This document shows positions 1 to 11,119 of a DNA stretch of 64,000 bases, piece after piece (within the stretch, counting starts at the first letter, position 1; the number at the start of each line of letters is the position of its first letter). The DNA is taken from contig NC_081408.1 of the NCBI RefSeq assembly GCF_030272615.1, forward strand, positions 304,579,450 through 304,643,449, written 5' to 3'. The notes below the pieces were generated by a model. The model saw only the letters and a list, made by a program, of their open reading frames with translations, was not told the DNA's origin and searched no databases. This DNA comes from Cryptomeria japonica (lineage: Eukaryota; Streptophyta; Pinopsida; Cupressales; Cupressaceae). A program made the translations under genes and the position numbers.

Positions 1-595
1 TTTTTAGGTGGTGTTTGAGCTTCCACCATTGAAATTTAGGATTTTACAAGTTTCATGCATGTTAAAAAATTAAAAAAATTGAGTTCCACTTTTGTTTTTA
101 ATATTATTTTGCAACATAAATCCCCCATGGAAAGATAATCGATAATCATATGGCTATAGTTGTGCTATGATTGGACCTCATGTTCTATATCATTTACTAT
201 GTTACCTCAGGTGGTGATATCTTTAGGTTTTAATAGAATGGACTTTCACCCCCATCCATTTGTAATGCAAACAATGTCATGGTCAATGAAAGGTAAGAAA
301 AGATTCATGATTAAAAATAATGATGTACACCTTTCAACACTTAAATTTATTAATCCATGAGTCCATTTATCATATCCCATGTGGTTACAATGTATGATCG
401 TGAAGGACATGAAACAAATGTCAATATTGTTGAGGACCTTATCATATGAGCATACTCCTCAAACTCTACACATTTTCTAGTGATTCCATATAATGTCACT
501 CCATTAGTGTGGGTCTATGATACTCCCTTTTTTATTTTTGTATTGAATTGTGAGTTAGATGAATGCTTGTGAACCCATTTGTATATGTTTGGTTG
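1..595. other. AT-rich flank, no gene seen
   Basis: This is the left flank of the compound element that follows. Only short, unsupported reading frames are present and I recognise no protein motif, RNA gene or repeat. The last bases before the element (596-600, ATGTG) form the left copy of its target-site duplication. Confidence 0.6.
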
Positions 596-600
596 ATGTG

Positions 601-1387
601 TGTTAGAATTAATGCTAGTCCCAAAAACACTCAGAGGGGGGGAGGGGGTGAATAAGCGTCTAACCGGTTAGCAGAATGTTCAAACTTATTAAGAACTTTG
701 TATCCCAAAATAGTGTACTGGTAAATAAGAATAACAGAGACAACATAGATAACACACCGTAACACAAGATATTTAACGAGGAAACCTGGTGTGGGAAAAA
801 CCTCAGTGGGATTTGTGACCCACAATATTCACTCACTGGCCAATGAATAAATATTACTTACAATGAGGGGCTTGCACATGCAGGAAGGCTAGCAGCCTAG
901 AACTCACTGCTCAATCACAAAAAAAAGTCACACTGACTTACAAAATGGATTATCAAAATCCAATACAATGTACTGCTTTAGATCAGCATCAACTATGCTA
1001 GGTTCAGTATCGATTTAAGCTAAGTCTATTACCAAAAACCTTCGCTATCGACTATATCACAAATATCATCGTTACACTTTTTTCTTTCTTTTTTTCACAA
1101 TGACCTATAAGATCTCATACATATATATGAGTCTTTTACAATATGCCATGTCGGCTTTTACAAAAGATAATTACAATATAAAACAATAAACAAAGTTTTT
1201 TCCATGTCGGCCTGAGTGTCGATATGCATTATTGCTCTTGTCAGTGAAGTGCCTGCCGATGTATGTAGAAGTCTATTGTCGATGCCGGTAATTGCCAGTG
1301 GGTTGATAGATGTTTTCTAGTTAGTTGCCAGTTGGTTTCCATCAATGAAAACATCAACTATTCTCATAAGAGTGTAGAATGCCAACA
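601..1387 (-). repeat. LTR A (3' LTR of unit 1)
   Basis: This 787-bp long terminal repeat aligns along its length with 6430-7237 and 12258-13084. On the minus strand it begins TGTTGGCATT and ends TCTAACA. Near its 3' end is a C-rich tract (636-648 on this strand, interrupted by one A). It also carries the conserved block at about 756-830 that recurs in the Copia LTRs of this window. Short ORFs inside it are not genes. Confidence 0.93.
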
Positions 1388-1409
1388 ATCTCCCCCTTTG
1401 GCATTGATG
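1388..1409 (-). other. Polypurine tract of unit 1
   Basis: On the minus strand an AAAGGGGGAGAT run directly abuts the LTR start, the normal site of plus-strand DNA priming. Together with the first bases of the LTR (1378-1409), the 32 nt are identical to positions 51221-51252 of the Copia element. The matching site of unit 2 (7228-7259) has a few differences. Confidence 0.85.
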
Positions 1410-1651
1410 ACAACACTCATGAGAAAAATACAAAAACCTGTTCCAAAAACTGAAGTCCAAAAAGTTTCCAAAAAGATGTGCTCCCCCTGAGCAAATGATC
1501 TCCTTTGAAGAAGTATTATTTTCTCCACTACTTCCCCTTTGACATCAATGACAATGGTTGTCAATAATAGTCAAATGTGCAAAATTCACCTCAAAGTCTG
1601 TAACCGGTTGGTTACAATCTGAAAGATATCTGCCAAAACCAAGTTCAAACT

Positions 1652-2344
1652 CTACATAAACCTTTTGTTGTCCTTCAAAGTTGCCTCAGTTTGTCGGATC
1701 GTGTCAGTGAGAAAATGCATGTGATCTTCCGGTGATCGTTCTCCCTGAAGTAATGACTTATATATTTCTATTCTCTAGGAAATAAGATTGTCCAACTTAG
1801 GACCAAGCTTATTTTTAAGCTCTCTGGCATTAGACCTTATCCTTTCCTTTTCTTTTTCAATTTTCTCTAATTTTTCTTTAAATCCCACCATTTCTTGCTC
1901 AAAAATTGATATGTGACTAGATGAACCAATTAAGTTATCCTCTATGTCATCAATTTCCTTTTGTATTTTATTGACCTCCTTTTCTATGTCCTCTGTTAGA
2001 AGGTGAGGTTTGCATGTTTCCCTGTATAGCTCTTTGTACTCCAAAATAGTAGAGTTCAGTGCTAGTACTAATGTATTTAGGTGTTTAATGCACTTCTTTA
2101 TGGTGTCATTAAAGAATTTGTTCTTCTCCTTTTCAACTTTGTCCTTTATTGTGTCCCCATTCACTTTATCAACCATTATTACATTCTCAACAATAAATTT
2201 GGACAATGTGTCCAATTTGCCTAAAGAATCCTTAATATGATCTATGTTACAATTAGGTGCAATCAATTTAAGAATAGGTACAGTATTATCAATTGCTTTG
2301 TAGGCCAAAGCATTGCAATATGTTATCTTTTTTATTGAGTCCAA
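1652..2344 (-). pseudogene. ORF3 (C-terminal coiled-coil part of the large protein), unit 1
   Basis: The frame opens with MDSIKKITYCNALAYKAI and is rich in Lys, Glu, Leu and Ile with long heptad-like stretches, so a coiled coil is likely. It lies in the same frame as the upstream ORF2, separated by TGA at 2516, TAG at 2396 and TAG at 2351. An in-frame TAG at 1775 splits it before the last stop at 1652. The unit 2 counterpart (7546-8196) reads through that last interruption with Gln. Because the TGA and the TAG just before MDSIKK are shared by both units, this may be a separate cistron and not a broken tail of ORF2. I recognise no catalytic motif and no named family. Confidence 0.6.
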
Positions 2345-2515
2345 GAGTACCTATGTAACATTTGTAGGTCTGAATTCGCTTGAAGTGCCAGAAGTCTAAC
2401 CAACTGCCTTTATTACCTCTATGCTTCCATTAGTTGTAACCATTTTAACTGTGTTTACCTCCGGTGGATCAGTCTGTGTTTGCATCTCAACTAGCAAGGG
2501 TTTCTCAGATTGTTT

Positions 2516-4942
2516 TCATGTCTCAGTTACTGCTAGTTTCTCTGTCTCGGTATGTACCTCTACCTCAGTAGGTTTCTTTGTAAGTTTTGTTGGTATCTCA
2601 GTCTCTGGTGGCCCTGTACCAACATTTGTCCCTTCAGTAGGTTTCTCTGTTTCTAATGATTGCTTTGTTTGGGTTGGGATCTCAACCTCAACAGTCTCTA
2701 CCAGTTTCTCGGCCATGTTGCCATAGTCAACATTGTCATCCTTAACCTTTGCATTGTCCTTGTCCACAACAATATTCACTTTCTGAGTGTCCAAATTCAT
2801 GGTGAATAGTATCTCAGATTTAGGATTAGTGTCATCATGTGTGACACCTTCAATGTCAATAACCGGTGGATTATCAGTATATATCGGTGCAGTATTGAAA
2901 GGTGGTGGTAAATTGTCAGTGATCTTGATGTTTGGAATACCACCAACTTTACCTTTTCCCTTGTCCTTATCCTTCGAATACACTTTGAATGTTTTCTTTG
3001 GCCGGTTCATTTCCTCTTGTTTTTCTTTCTCCACAAAGAATATATCCCAGTTATTAGCAGTTTCATCTGCAATCTCTTTTACTCTTCCTGCCATTAAACT
3101 TACTTGCCAGTGTCCATTGGCAAAAATAGATCGGTTAGCCCTAGAGATCGGTTCATCAATTTCTTCTTTTGAGTTCATAAGATGTACAACTAGAAGTTTC
3201 TCAACTTTTAGTTTCTTATCCAATTCAATTACTGCAATCCTTTTTGCTTCCAATCTCCTATACAGATCATTGGGTAAGTCATCCACTACTTCAACTAAAA
3301 CCCTTTTGTATATGTCCAAATGTAAAATTATACTATTCTTAATGCTTTCCCTATCCGAATCATTAAATGTGTTATATAGTTGGTATATATTGGCCAAATT
3401 TTCATCATCATTTATTTCATTTAGTAAATCATTTAAAGAAGGGGTGACAGGTTGTTGTTTCTTCTTTGGTGTTAATTTCTTTGGTGGTTCCCTTATTGCC
3501 TGTTGTTTCTTCCTTAAATTCCTTATTCTCTTGGGTGAAGGAGAGGGTATCGGTGAAGGTTTTATCTTCCTCCTTTCTACTCTCTTAAACTTTGTTGCCT
3601 TGTCACTATTAGTTCCAGATGTTATGCCAACTGATGAAATGTGTGCTTCTGGTTGCAGTCCTTCAAGCTCACTAGCCGATATGTCACTGATGTTCATTAC
3701 ATTTTCCTTTATTTCCTTCATTTTCTTAGAAGCATCTCTAATAATTTTTTCTCTTTTCTTCCTTTGCTTCAATGTTCTTACATCACTTTCAATAGTTTCA
3801 GCACTGCCAAAAACTTGTTCTGATGGTTCTCTAGGTGCATCTAGTAATGCTTTAGAATATGTCTCAAGAATGTTTAAATCTACCTCATATCCCATTTCAG
3901 TCACCCATATAGTCCTAGGGAGTACAACTTCCATCCATGTCTCATCTCTCTTGATAACAAAACAGATTTCTTTGTCATACTTGTCCACTACACTCTGTGG
4001 TGGCCTTTCTCTACTTTTCATTTTAGCCTGGAAGGTTTTGAAATATTTAATTATGTTGTTGTCCTTTGCAGTTCCCATGTCGGTAAAGGCTTCCTGTAAT
4101 TGTTTTCCTACCAGTATATCATATCCAAAGTCTTTAGGTCTTGTATCAGGGATTTCCTTAGTGAAATACAACATTAAGCATACCAAAAGATTTCCAAATC
4201 GGAATGTCCCTTTCATATCTCCTTTAATCTTCTTCAAATTATCAATGAGTTCATCTTTTAGCCATTCACACACATCTATCATTGCATTGTTGTTGACCAT
4301 CTCATAAGCATTGTTTATACAAAGAATAGAAACTGAATTTAGTCTATTAGCATGTGTAGTCTTGTAACCTAGCACCATACTCACAAATATCACATTGATG
4401 TCTTTGATATCATTCACTCTTAGTGATCTATTGTTAGATGTTGCTCCAGTTAGGGTCATCACTTTGTTGTTAGTGATCTTCTTTGTTTTGTCAGGTTTGC
4501 TGCTGGTTGAGGGTAAACCAGGCAGTGCCCTAATTGCTTGTCGGGTAATTTTGCAAATAAAATCCAACCATAGAAATTCTCCATGTGCTCTACTTAAGAC
4601 AATTCTTACTACTTCTTCTGGAAATTGGGGGATGTTCAATATTTCCACAATACCTAGAGTTTCTATAATCTTGTGTTTGGGTTTGATAGCACCATTTTCA
4701 TCACAAATCACCTTGGTATACATTTTCATCAATTCTTCAGAACCTAGTTCTTCTATATTGCAATGTATATACATCCTAGGTTCTTGAGCAAAAGCTACAC
4801 CTTTAGGAATTTTTGAAAATGTCCCTATGGAATCATCTTACTTAGCTACTTCGAGAATTATTTTAAATACGAGCCTAGGGTGTTTCATATTTTCCACAAT
4901 AGTAGGGTTTCGAATAAATTCGGGAGTAGAAGAAGAAGCCAT
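2516..4942 (-). pseudogene. ORF2, large protein of unknown function, unit 1
   Basis: The start is MASSSTPEFIRNPTIVEN at 4942, supported by unit 2 and by the second family at 61463. The frame runs 808 codons to TGA at 2516, with one internal nonsense codon (TAA at 4838, codon 35) that is Gln in unit 2. Visible parts: an N-terminal globular region (about residues 1-330) containing YIHCNIEELG and an ITRQAIRALPGLP segment; a Lys/Arg-rich middle; a basic Pro/Ser-rich linker (RRKIKPSPIPSPSPKR); a helical block of about 150 residues; and an acidic Thr/Pro-rich tail with repeated ETE-PTE motifs. There are no protease, integrase or RT motifs. The GLP-type segment faintly resembles plant mobile domain or transposon-ORF proteins, but that is only a guess. 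The colinear homolog at 61463-64000 argues it is a real retroelement protein. Confidence 0.7.
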
Positions 4943-5290
4943 TGAGAAATACCTTTAGCTACCTTAAAGTATTATGAATGCTTGAAATAAATCACTCCGC
5001 ACCTTCACCTTGAATGCCTTCACTCTGTTTTTGTGCTCTTTGCTAATTTGAATGCTCGATGAGTTCAAAAAGAGGGAAGTTAGCTGATTTATAATGACAT
5101 TTCTCTTACCAACCACATTAAATTCTCATCGGTTAAGTGAAAACTTAACACATTTGTCGGTAAAGAAGAAATTTATCTTCTCACCATCGACCAAGGGTAA
5201 TCTGCATGATTTTCAACTTACTGCAATACCCCTAAAGGGTTACTTCTCAGTTGGATGAAGAATCTCCTGCCAGTGGAGGATTACTCTATT

Positions 5291-6415
5291 CTATCGTATG
5301 GAGATAGTTTCATCAACATTCTGATCTCTCTTCCTAATCTATTGTTTTGAAAAAAAATTCTTTACCTCATCTACCTGTTCTTTGCCTTTCAAACTGGACC
5401 CTTTATTGTTCGCCGGTGAAGTCTTGCTTCTACAAAATTTGGCAATATGTCCAATTTTGTTACAAGCATAACAAGTCACATTATTCCTCTGAATAGCCTT
5501 GCCATATCCTACACCAGTTTGTGTTCTGCATTGATTAGATAGGTGTCCATATCTTCCACAAACATAGCATTTCACATTCATTCTGCAATTTTCTGAATTA
5601 TGACCAACTTTGTTGCATTTGGAACATTAACCGATGGGTGCATCAATATTCTGATTGTTTCTAAATTTACATTTATTTGCTCTATGACCATATTTGTTAC
5701 AGTTGAAATATTTGCCATTAAACTTATAAGCATTAAGTTGTCTTACCAGTTTGTTTGGTTCTACATTGTTTGCAGTACCAGAACTTTCTCCAATCTCAAA
5801 TCCAAGTCCATTTGTATCTCCATTAGGTTTCTAACTTTTCAGCATGTCATCAAGCTCCTCTAAACTTTTCTTAAATTTCCCTTTGTGTTGATTTGCAGTA
5901 GCCAACTCATTTTCCAAAATTTCCTTTTGTCTCACAAACTCAGTTTTATCATGTTGCATGTGAATCAGATCTGTCTTCAACATATCATTTTCATGACTAA
6001 GCCTTAGATTTTCATTTCCAGCATCATTGAGTCTCCTAGTCAAATATTCTTCATTCTTCTTCCTGTCTTCAATGTCTTTACATAACCTCATAGTCATATC
6101 TTGCATTTTATTCTTCATATTACTGGTTTCATGTCTCAATTTATTTGTAAGTTCATTAAGAGTTTCTTTTTCATCATCATCTTTCTGCATCTTCTCATGA
6201 AGTTATTTTCTTTTATTTTGTGCTATAACAAGGTTCTCCTGAAGTCCTTTAATGAATTCCTGTGCAATCCTCATATCATCTTCAAGTTTGATATTCTTCA
6301 ATTTCTCTGCATCATAATCTACAAGAGCTCCTTCCAATTGTTTTCTTAAGTTCTCCATTTGTACCGGTGTCAGAATCTTCCTCAAGCTGTTAGGATTTTG
6401 GAAATAGAGGACCAT
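5291..6415 (-). pseudogene. Gag-like coiled-coil/zinc-knuckle protein, unit 1
   Basis: One frame of 374 codons begins with ATG right beside the primer site at 6415 (an alternative Met, MENLRKQLEG, lies at 6358) and ends ETISIR-stop at 5291. The first about 200 residues are strongly helical and coiled-coil like (NDAGNENLRLSHENDMLKTD). Then come four tandem knuckles: YFNCNKYGHRANKC (first Cys lost), CSKCNKVGHNSENC, CYVCGRYGHLSNQC and CYACNKIGHIAKFC. CCHC knuckles bind nucleic acid in Gag nucleocapsids, and the coiled coil probably drives assembly. In-frame stops at 6203, 5831, 5627 and 5339 disable this copy. The stop at 5627 is also present in unit 2. It sits first in the internal region, where gag belongs. 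Confidence 0.78.
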
Positions 6416-6427
6416 GCTCTAATACCA
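6416..6427 (-). other. Primer-binding site, unit 1
   Basis: Read on the minus strand this is TGGTATTAGAGC, starting two bases after the end of LTR B. It differs by one base from the TGGTATCAGAGC found at 46619 and 59907, the usual complement to the 3' end of plant initiator Met-tRNA. Confidence 0.85.
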
Positions 6428-6429
6428 AT

Positions 6430-7237
6430 TGTTAGAATCAATGACAGTCCCAAAGAAACTAAGAAGGGGGGGGGGGGTGAATCAATGTCAAACTAGTTAG
6501 CAGAATATTCAAACTTATTAAGAACTTTGTATCCCAAAATAGGGTACCAGTAAATAAGAATTAATGTAGCAAATAAGAATAACAGAGACAACGCAGATAA
6601 CACACCATAACACAATATATTTAACGAGGAACCTCAGTGTGGGAAAAACCTCAGTGGAATTTTTGACCCACAATATTCACTCACTGGCCAATGAATAAAT
6701 ATTACTTACAATGAGGGGCCTGCACATGTAGGAAGGCTAGTAGCCTAGAGCTCACTTCTCAATCACAAAACAAAAGTCACACTGACTTATAAAATGGATT
6801 ATCAAAATCCAATACAATGTACTACTTTAGATCAACATCAACTATACCAGGTTCAGTATCGGTTTAAGCTCAGTCTATTACCAAAAAACCTTCGCTATCA
6901 ACTATATCACAAATATCATCCTTACACTTTTTTCTCTTTTTTTTTTACAATGACCTATAAGATCTCATACATATATATGAGTATTTTACAATATGCCATG
7001 TTGGCCTTTACAAAAGATAATTACAATATAAAACAATAAACAAAGTTTATTCCATGTTATCCTGAGTGTCGGTATGCATTATTGCCGTTGCCGGTGAAGT
7101 GCCTGTTGGTGTATATAGAAGTCTATTGCTAGTGCTAGTAACTGCCGATAGGTTGACAAATGTTTTCCAATTAGTTGCTGGTTGGTTGCCATAAATGACA
7201 ACATCAACTATTCTCATAAGAGTGTAGAATGCCAAAA
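6430..7237 (-). repeat. LTR B (shared middle LTR)
   Basis: This LTR is the 5' LTR of unit 1 and at the same time the 3' LTR of unit 2. It is flanked on both sides by internal sequence (primer site on the left, purine tract on the right) and has no target duplication of its own. It carries a run of 12 G (6466-6477) and the conserved LTR block at about 6609-6680. It has small indels relative to LTRs A and C, including an insertion containing TTAATGTAGCAAATAAG near 6552. Confidence 0.92.
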
Positions 7238-7545
7238 AGCTCCCCCTTTGGCATTGATGGCAACACTCATGTGAAAAATCCAAAAACCTGTTCCAAAAAC
7301 TAAAGTCCAAAAAGTTTCCAAAAAGATGTGCTCCCCCTGAGCAAATGATCTCCTCTGAAGAAGTATTTTTTTCTCCACTACTCCCCTTTTGACATCAATG
7401 ACAAGCATTGTCAAAAATCGTCAAATAAGTGCAAAATTTACCTCAAAGTCTGCAACCGGTTGGTTACAATCTAAAAGATATCTGGCAAAACCAAGTTCAA
7501 TCTCCACATAAACCTTTTGTTGTCCTTCAAAGTTGCCTCAGTTTG

Positions 7546-8196
7546 TCAGATCTTGCCGGTGACATAATGCATGTGATCTTCCAGTGATCGTTCTCCCTGA
7601 AGTAATGCCTTAGATATTTCTTTTCTCTGGGAAATAAGATAATCCAACTTCAGACCAAGCTTATTTTTAAGCTCTTTGGCATTAGACCTTATCCTTAACT
7701 TTTCTTTTTCAAGTTTCTCTAATTTTTCTTCAAATCCTGCCATTTCTTGCTCAAAAATTGATATGTGACCAGATGAACCAATTAAGTTATCCACTATGTC
7801 ATCAATTTCCTTTTGTATTTTATTGACCTCCTTGTCTATGTCCTCTGTCAGAAGGTGAGGTTTGCATGTTTCCTTGTATAGCTCTTTGTACTCCAAAATA
7901 GTAGAGTTCAGTGCCGGTAATAATGTATTCAAGTGTTCAGTGCACTTCTTTATGGTGTCATCAAAGAATTTGTTCTTCTCCTTTTCAACTCTGTCCTTTA
8001 TTGTGTCCTCATTCACTTTATCAACTGTTATTACATTGTCAACAATAAATTTGGACAATGTGTCCAATTTGCCTAAAGAATCCTTAATATGATCTATGTT
8101 ACAATTAGGTGCAATCAGTTTAAGAATAGGTATAGTGTCATCAATTGCTTTGTAGGCCAAAGCATTACTATTTGTTATCTTTTTGATTGAGTCCAA
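7546..8196 (-). CDS. ORF3 (coiled-coil C-terminal protein), unit 2
   Basis: This is an uninterrupted 216-codon frame starting MDSIKKITNSNALAYKAI. It is colinear with 1652-2344 and has few substitutions. The composition (Lys/Glu/Leu, GFEEKLEKLEKEKLRIRS) points to a coiled coil. The Gln in LISQRKEISKALLQGE replaces the TAG seen in unit 1. It ends HYVTGKI-stop, while unit 1 runs about 15 codons further before its own stop. The start is inferred from the conserved Met. It could instead be the tail of a longer ORF2 read past two stops that both units share. Confidence 0.55.
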   Translation of the reverse strand: MDSIKKITNSNALAYKAIDDTIPILKLIAPNCNIDHIKDSLGKLDTLSKFIVDNVITVDKVNEDTIKDRVEKEKNKFFDDTIKKCTEHLNTLLPALNSTILEYKELYKETCKPHLLTEDIDKEVNKIQKEIDDIVDNLIGSSGHISIFEQEMAGFEEKLEKLEKEKLRIRSNAKELKNKLGLKLDYLISQRKEISKALLQGERSLEDHMHYVTGKI

Positions 8197-8367
8197 GAGT
8201 ACCTATGTAACATTTGTAGGTCTGAATTTGCTTGAAGTGCTAGAAGTCTCACCAACTGCCTTTATTACCTCTATGCTTCCATCAATTGTAACAATTTTAC
8301 CTATGTTTACCTTCGGTGGATCAGTCTGTGTTTGCATCTCAACTAGCAAGGGTTTCTCAAACTATTT

Positions 8368-10771
8368 TCATGTCTCAATTATTGCTAGTTTCTTTGTCTC
8401 AGTATGTACCTCTGCCCTAGTAGGTTTCTTTGTAAGTTCTGTCGGTATCTCAGTCTCCAGTGGCCCTATACTAGCATCTGGACCTTGAGTAGGTTTCTCT
8501 GTTTCTAATGATTGCTCTTTTTGGGTTGGGATCTCAACCTCAATAGTCTCTACCGATTTCTCAGCCATGTTGCCACAATCAACATTGTCATCCTTAACCT
8601 CTGCATTGTCCTTTTCCACAATAATATTCACTTTCTTAGTGTCCAAATTCATGGTGAATAGTGTCTTAGATTCAGGTTTAGTGTCATCATGTGTGACACC
8701 TTTAATGTCAATAATTGGTGGATTATCAGTATGTACTGGTGCAGTATCCAAAGGAGGCGGTAAATTGTTAGTGATCTTGATGTTTGGAATACCACCAACT
8801 TTACCTTTTCCCTTGTCCTTATCCTTCTGATACAGTTTGAATGTTTTTTTTGGCCGGTTCATTTCCTCTTGTTTTTCCTTCTCCACAAAGAATATATCCC
8901 AGTTATTAGCAGTTTCATCTGCAATCTCTTTTACTCTTCCTATCATTAAACTTACTTGCCAGTGTCCACTAGCAAAAATAGATCAGTTAGCCTCAGAGAT
9001 TGGTTTTTCAATTTCTTCTTTTGAGTTCATAGAATGGATAGTTATGAGTTTCTCAACTTTTAGTTTCTTATCCAATTCCATTATCGCAATCCTTTTTGCT
9101 TCCAATCTCCTATACAAATCATTGGGTAAGTCATCCACTACTTCAATTAAAACCATTTTGTATATGTTTAGATGTAAAATTATACTATTCTCAATGCTTT
9201 CCCTGTTTAAATCATTAAATGTGTTATACAGTTGGTGTACATTGGCCAATTTCCATCATTAGTTATTTCATTTAGTAAATCATTTAAAGAAGGGGTGACA
9301 GGTTGTTGTTTCTTCTTTGGTGTTAATTTCTTTGGTGGTTCCCTTACTGCCTGTTGCTTCTTCCTTAAAGTCCTTGTTCTCTTGGGTGAAGGAGAGGGTA
9401 CCGGTGAAGGTTTTCTCTTCCTCCTTTCCACTCTCTTAAACTCTACTACCTTGTGTCAATGAGTGAATTGTGTGCCTCTGGTTGCAATCCTTCAAGCTCA
9501 CTAGCCGATATGCCACTTATGTTCATTACATTTTCCTTGGTTTCCTTCACTTTCTTAGAAGCATCTCTAATAATTTTTTCTCTTTTCTTCCTTTGCTTCA
9601 ACGTTCTTACATCACTTTCAATAGTTTTAGCATTGCCAAAAACTTGTTCTAATGGTTCTCTAGGTGCATCTAGTAATGCTTTAGCATATGTCTCAAGAAT
9701 GTTTACATGTACCTCATATCAAATTTTAGTCACCCATAGAGTCCTAGGGAGTACAACTTCCATCCATGTCTCATCTCTCTTGATAACAAAACAGATTGCT
9801 TTGTCATACTTGTCCACTACACTCTGTGGTGGCCTTTCTCTACTTTTCATTTTAGCCTGGAAGGTTTTGAAATATTTAATTATGTTGTTGTCCTTTGCAG
9901 TTCCCATGTCGGTAAAGGCTTCCTGTAATTGTTTTCCTACTAGTATATCATATCCAAAGTCTTTAGGTCTTGTATCAGGGATTTCCTTAGTGAAATACAA
10001 CATTAAACATACCAAAAGATTTCCAAATCGGAATGTCCCTTTCTTATCTCCTTTAATCTTCTTCAAATTATCAATGAGTTCATCTTTTAGCCATTCACAC
10101 ACATCTATCATTGCATTGTTGTTGACCATCTCATAAGCATTGTTTATACAAAGAATAGAAACTAAATTTAGTCTGTTAGCATGTGTAGTCTTGTAACCTA
10201 GCACCATACTCACAAATATCACATTGATGTCTTTGATATCATTCACTCTTAGTGATCTATTGTTAGATGATGCTCCGGTTAGGGTCATCACTTTGTTGTT
10301 AGTGATCTTCTTTGTTTTGTCAGGTTTGCTGTTGGTTGAGGGTAAACCAGGCAGTGCCCTGATTGCTTGTCAAGTAATTTTGCAAACAAAATCCAACCAT
10401 AGAAATTCTCCATGTGCTCTACTTAAGACAATTCTTACTACTTCTTCTGGAATTTGGGGGATGTTCAATATTTCCACAATACCTAGAGTTTCTATAATCT
10501 TGTGTTTAGGTTTGATAGCACCATTTTCATCACAAATCACCTTGGTATACATTTTCATCAATTCTTCAGAACCTAGTTCTTCTATATTGCAATGTATATA
10601 CATCCTAGGTTCTTGAGCAAAAGCTACACCTTTAGGAATTTTTGAAAATGTCCCTATGGAATCATCTTGCTTAGCTACTTCAAGAATTATTTTAAATACG
10701 GGCCTAGGGTGTTTCACATTTTCCACAATAGTAGGGTTTCGAATAAATTCGGGAGTAGAAGAAGAAGCCAT
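8368..10771 (-). pseudogene. ORF2, large protein of unknown function, unit 2
   Basis: This is colinear with ORF2 of unit 1 and starts MASSSTPEFIRNPTIVEN at 10771. The first 133 codons are open, including the Gln codon that is TAA in unit 1. Then TGA at 10370 replaces the CGA (Arg) of ITRQAI in unit 1. Further breaks are a stop at 9719, a frameshift with a short deletion near 9430-9460, a frame change near 9245 and a stop near 8983. The same blocks follow in order: the YIHC region, basic SPKRTRTLRKKQQ linker, helical block and acidic Thr/Pro-rich tail ending in the same TGA. The breaks differ from those of unit 1, so most decay came after the two units separated. Confidence 0.7.
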
Positions 10772-11119
10772 TGAAAAATACCTTTAGCTACCTTAAAGTA
10801 TTATGAATGCTTGAAATAAATCACTCCGCACCTTCACCTTGAATGCCTTCACTCTGTTTTTGTGCTCTCTGCTAATTTGAATGCTCGGTGAGTTCAAAAA
10901 GAGGGAAGTTAGCTGATTTATAATGACATTTCTCTTACCAACCACATTAAATGCTCTTCGGTTAAGTGAAAACTTAACACATCCACTGGTAAAGAAGAAA
11001 TTTATCTTCTCACCATCGACCGAGGGTAATCTGCATGATTTTCAACTTACTGCAATACCCCCAAAGGGTTACTTCTCAGTTGGATGAAGAATCTCCTGTC
11101 GATGGAGGATTACTCTATT

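Noticed and set aside
631-825. Short frames recurring in LTRs A, B and C (for example 631-825, 6794-7039, 12309-12515)
   Set aside because: They are translations of LTR sequence, lack motifs and are not conserved as proteins between the three LTRs.
2787-4307. 506-codon open frame on the plus strand
   Set aside because: It is the antisense shadow of ORF2; the product is Ser/Phe/Leu-rich, the frame is not matched by any motif, and ORF2 has a colinear homolog at 61463 on its coding strand.
9453-10136. 227-codon plus-strand frame with similarity to the one at 2787-4307
   Set aside because: The same antisense shadow in unit 2; it is conserved only because the sense strand is.
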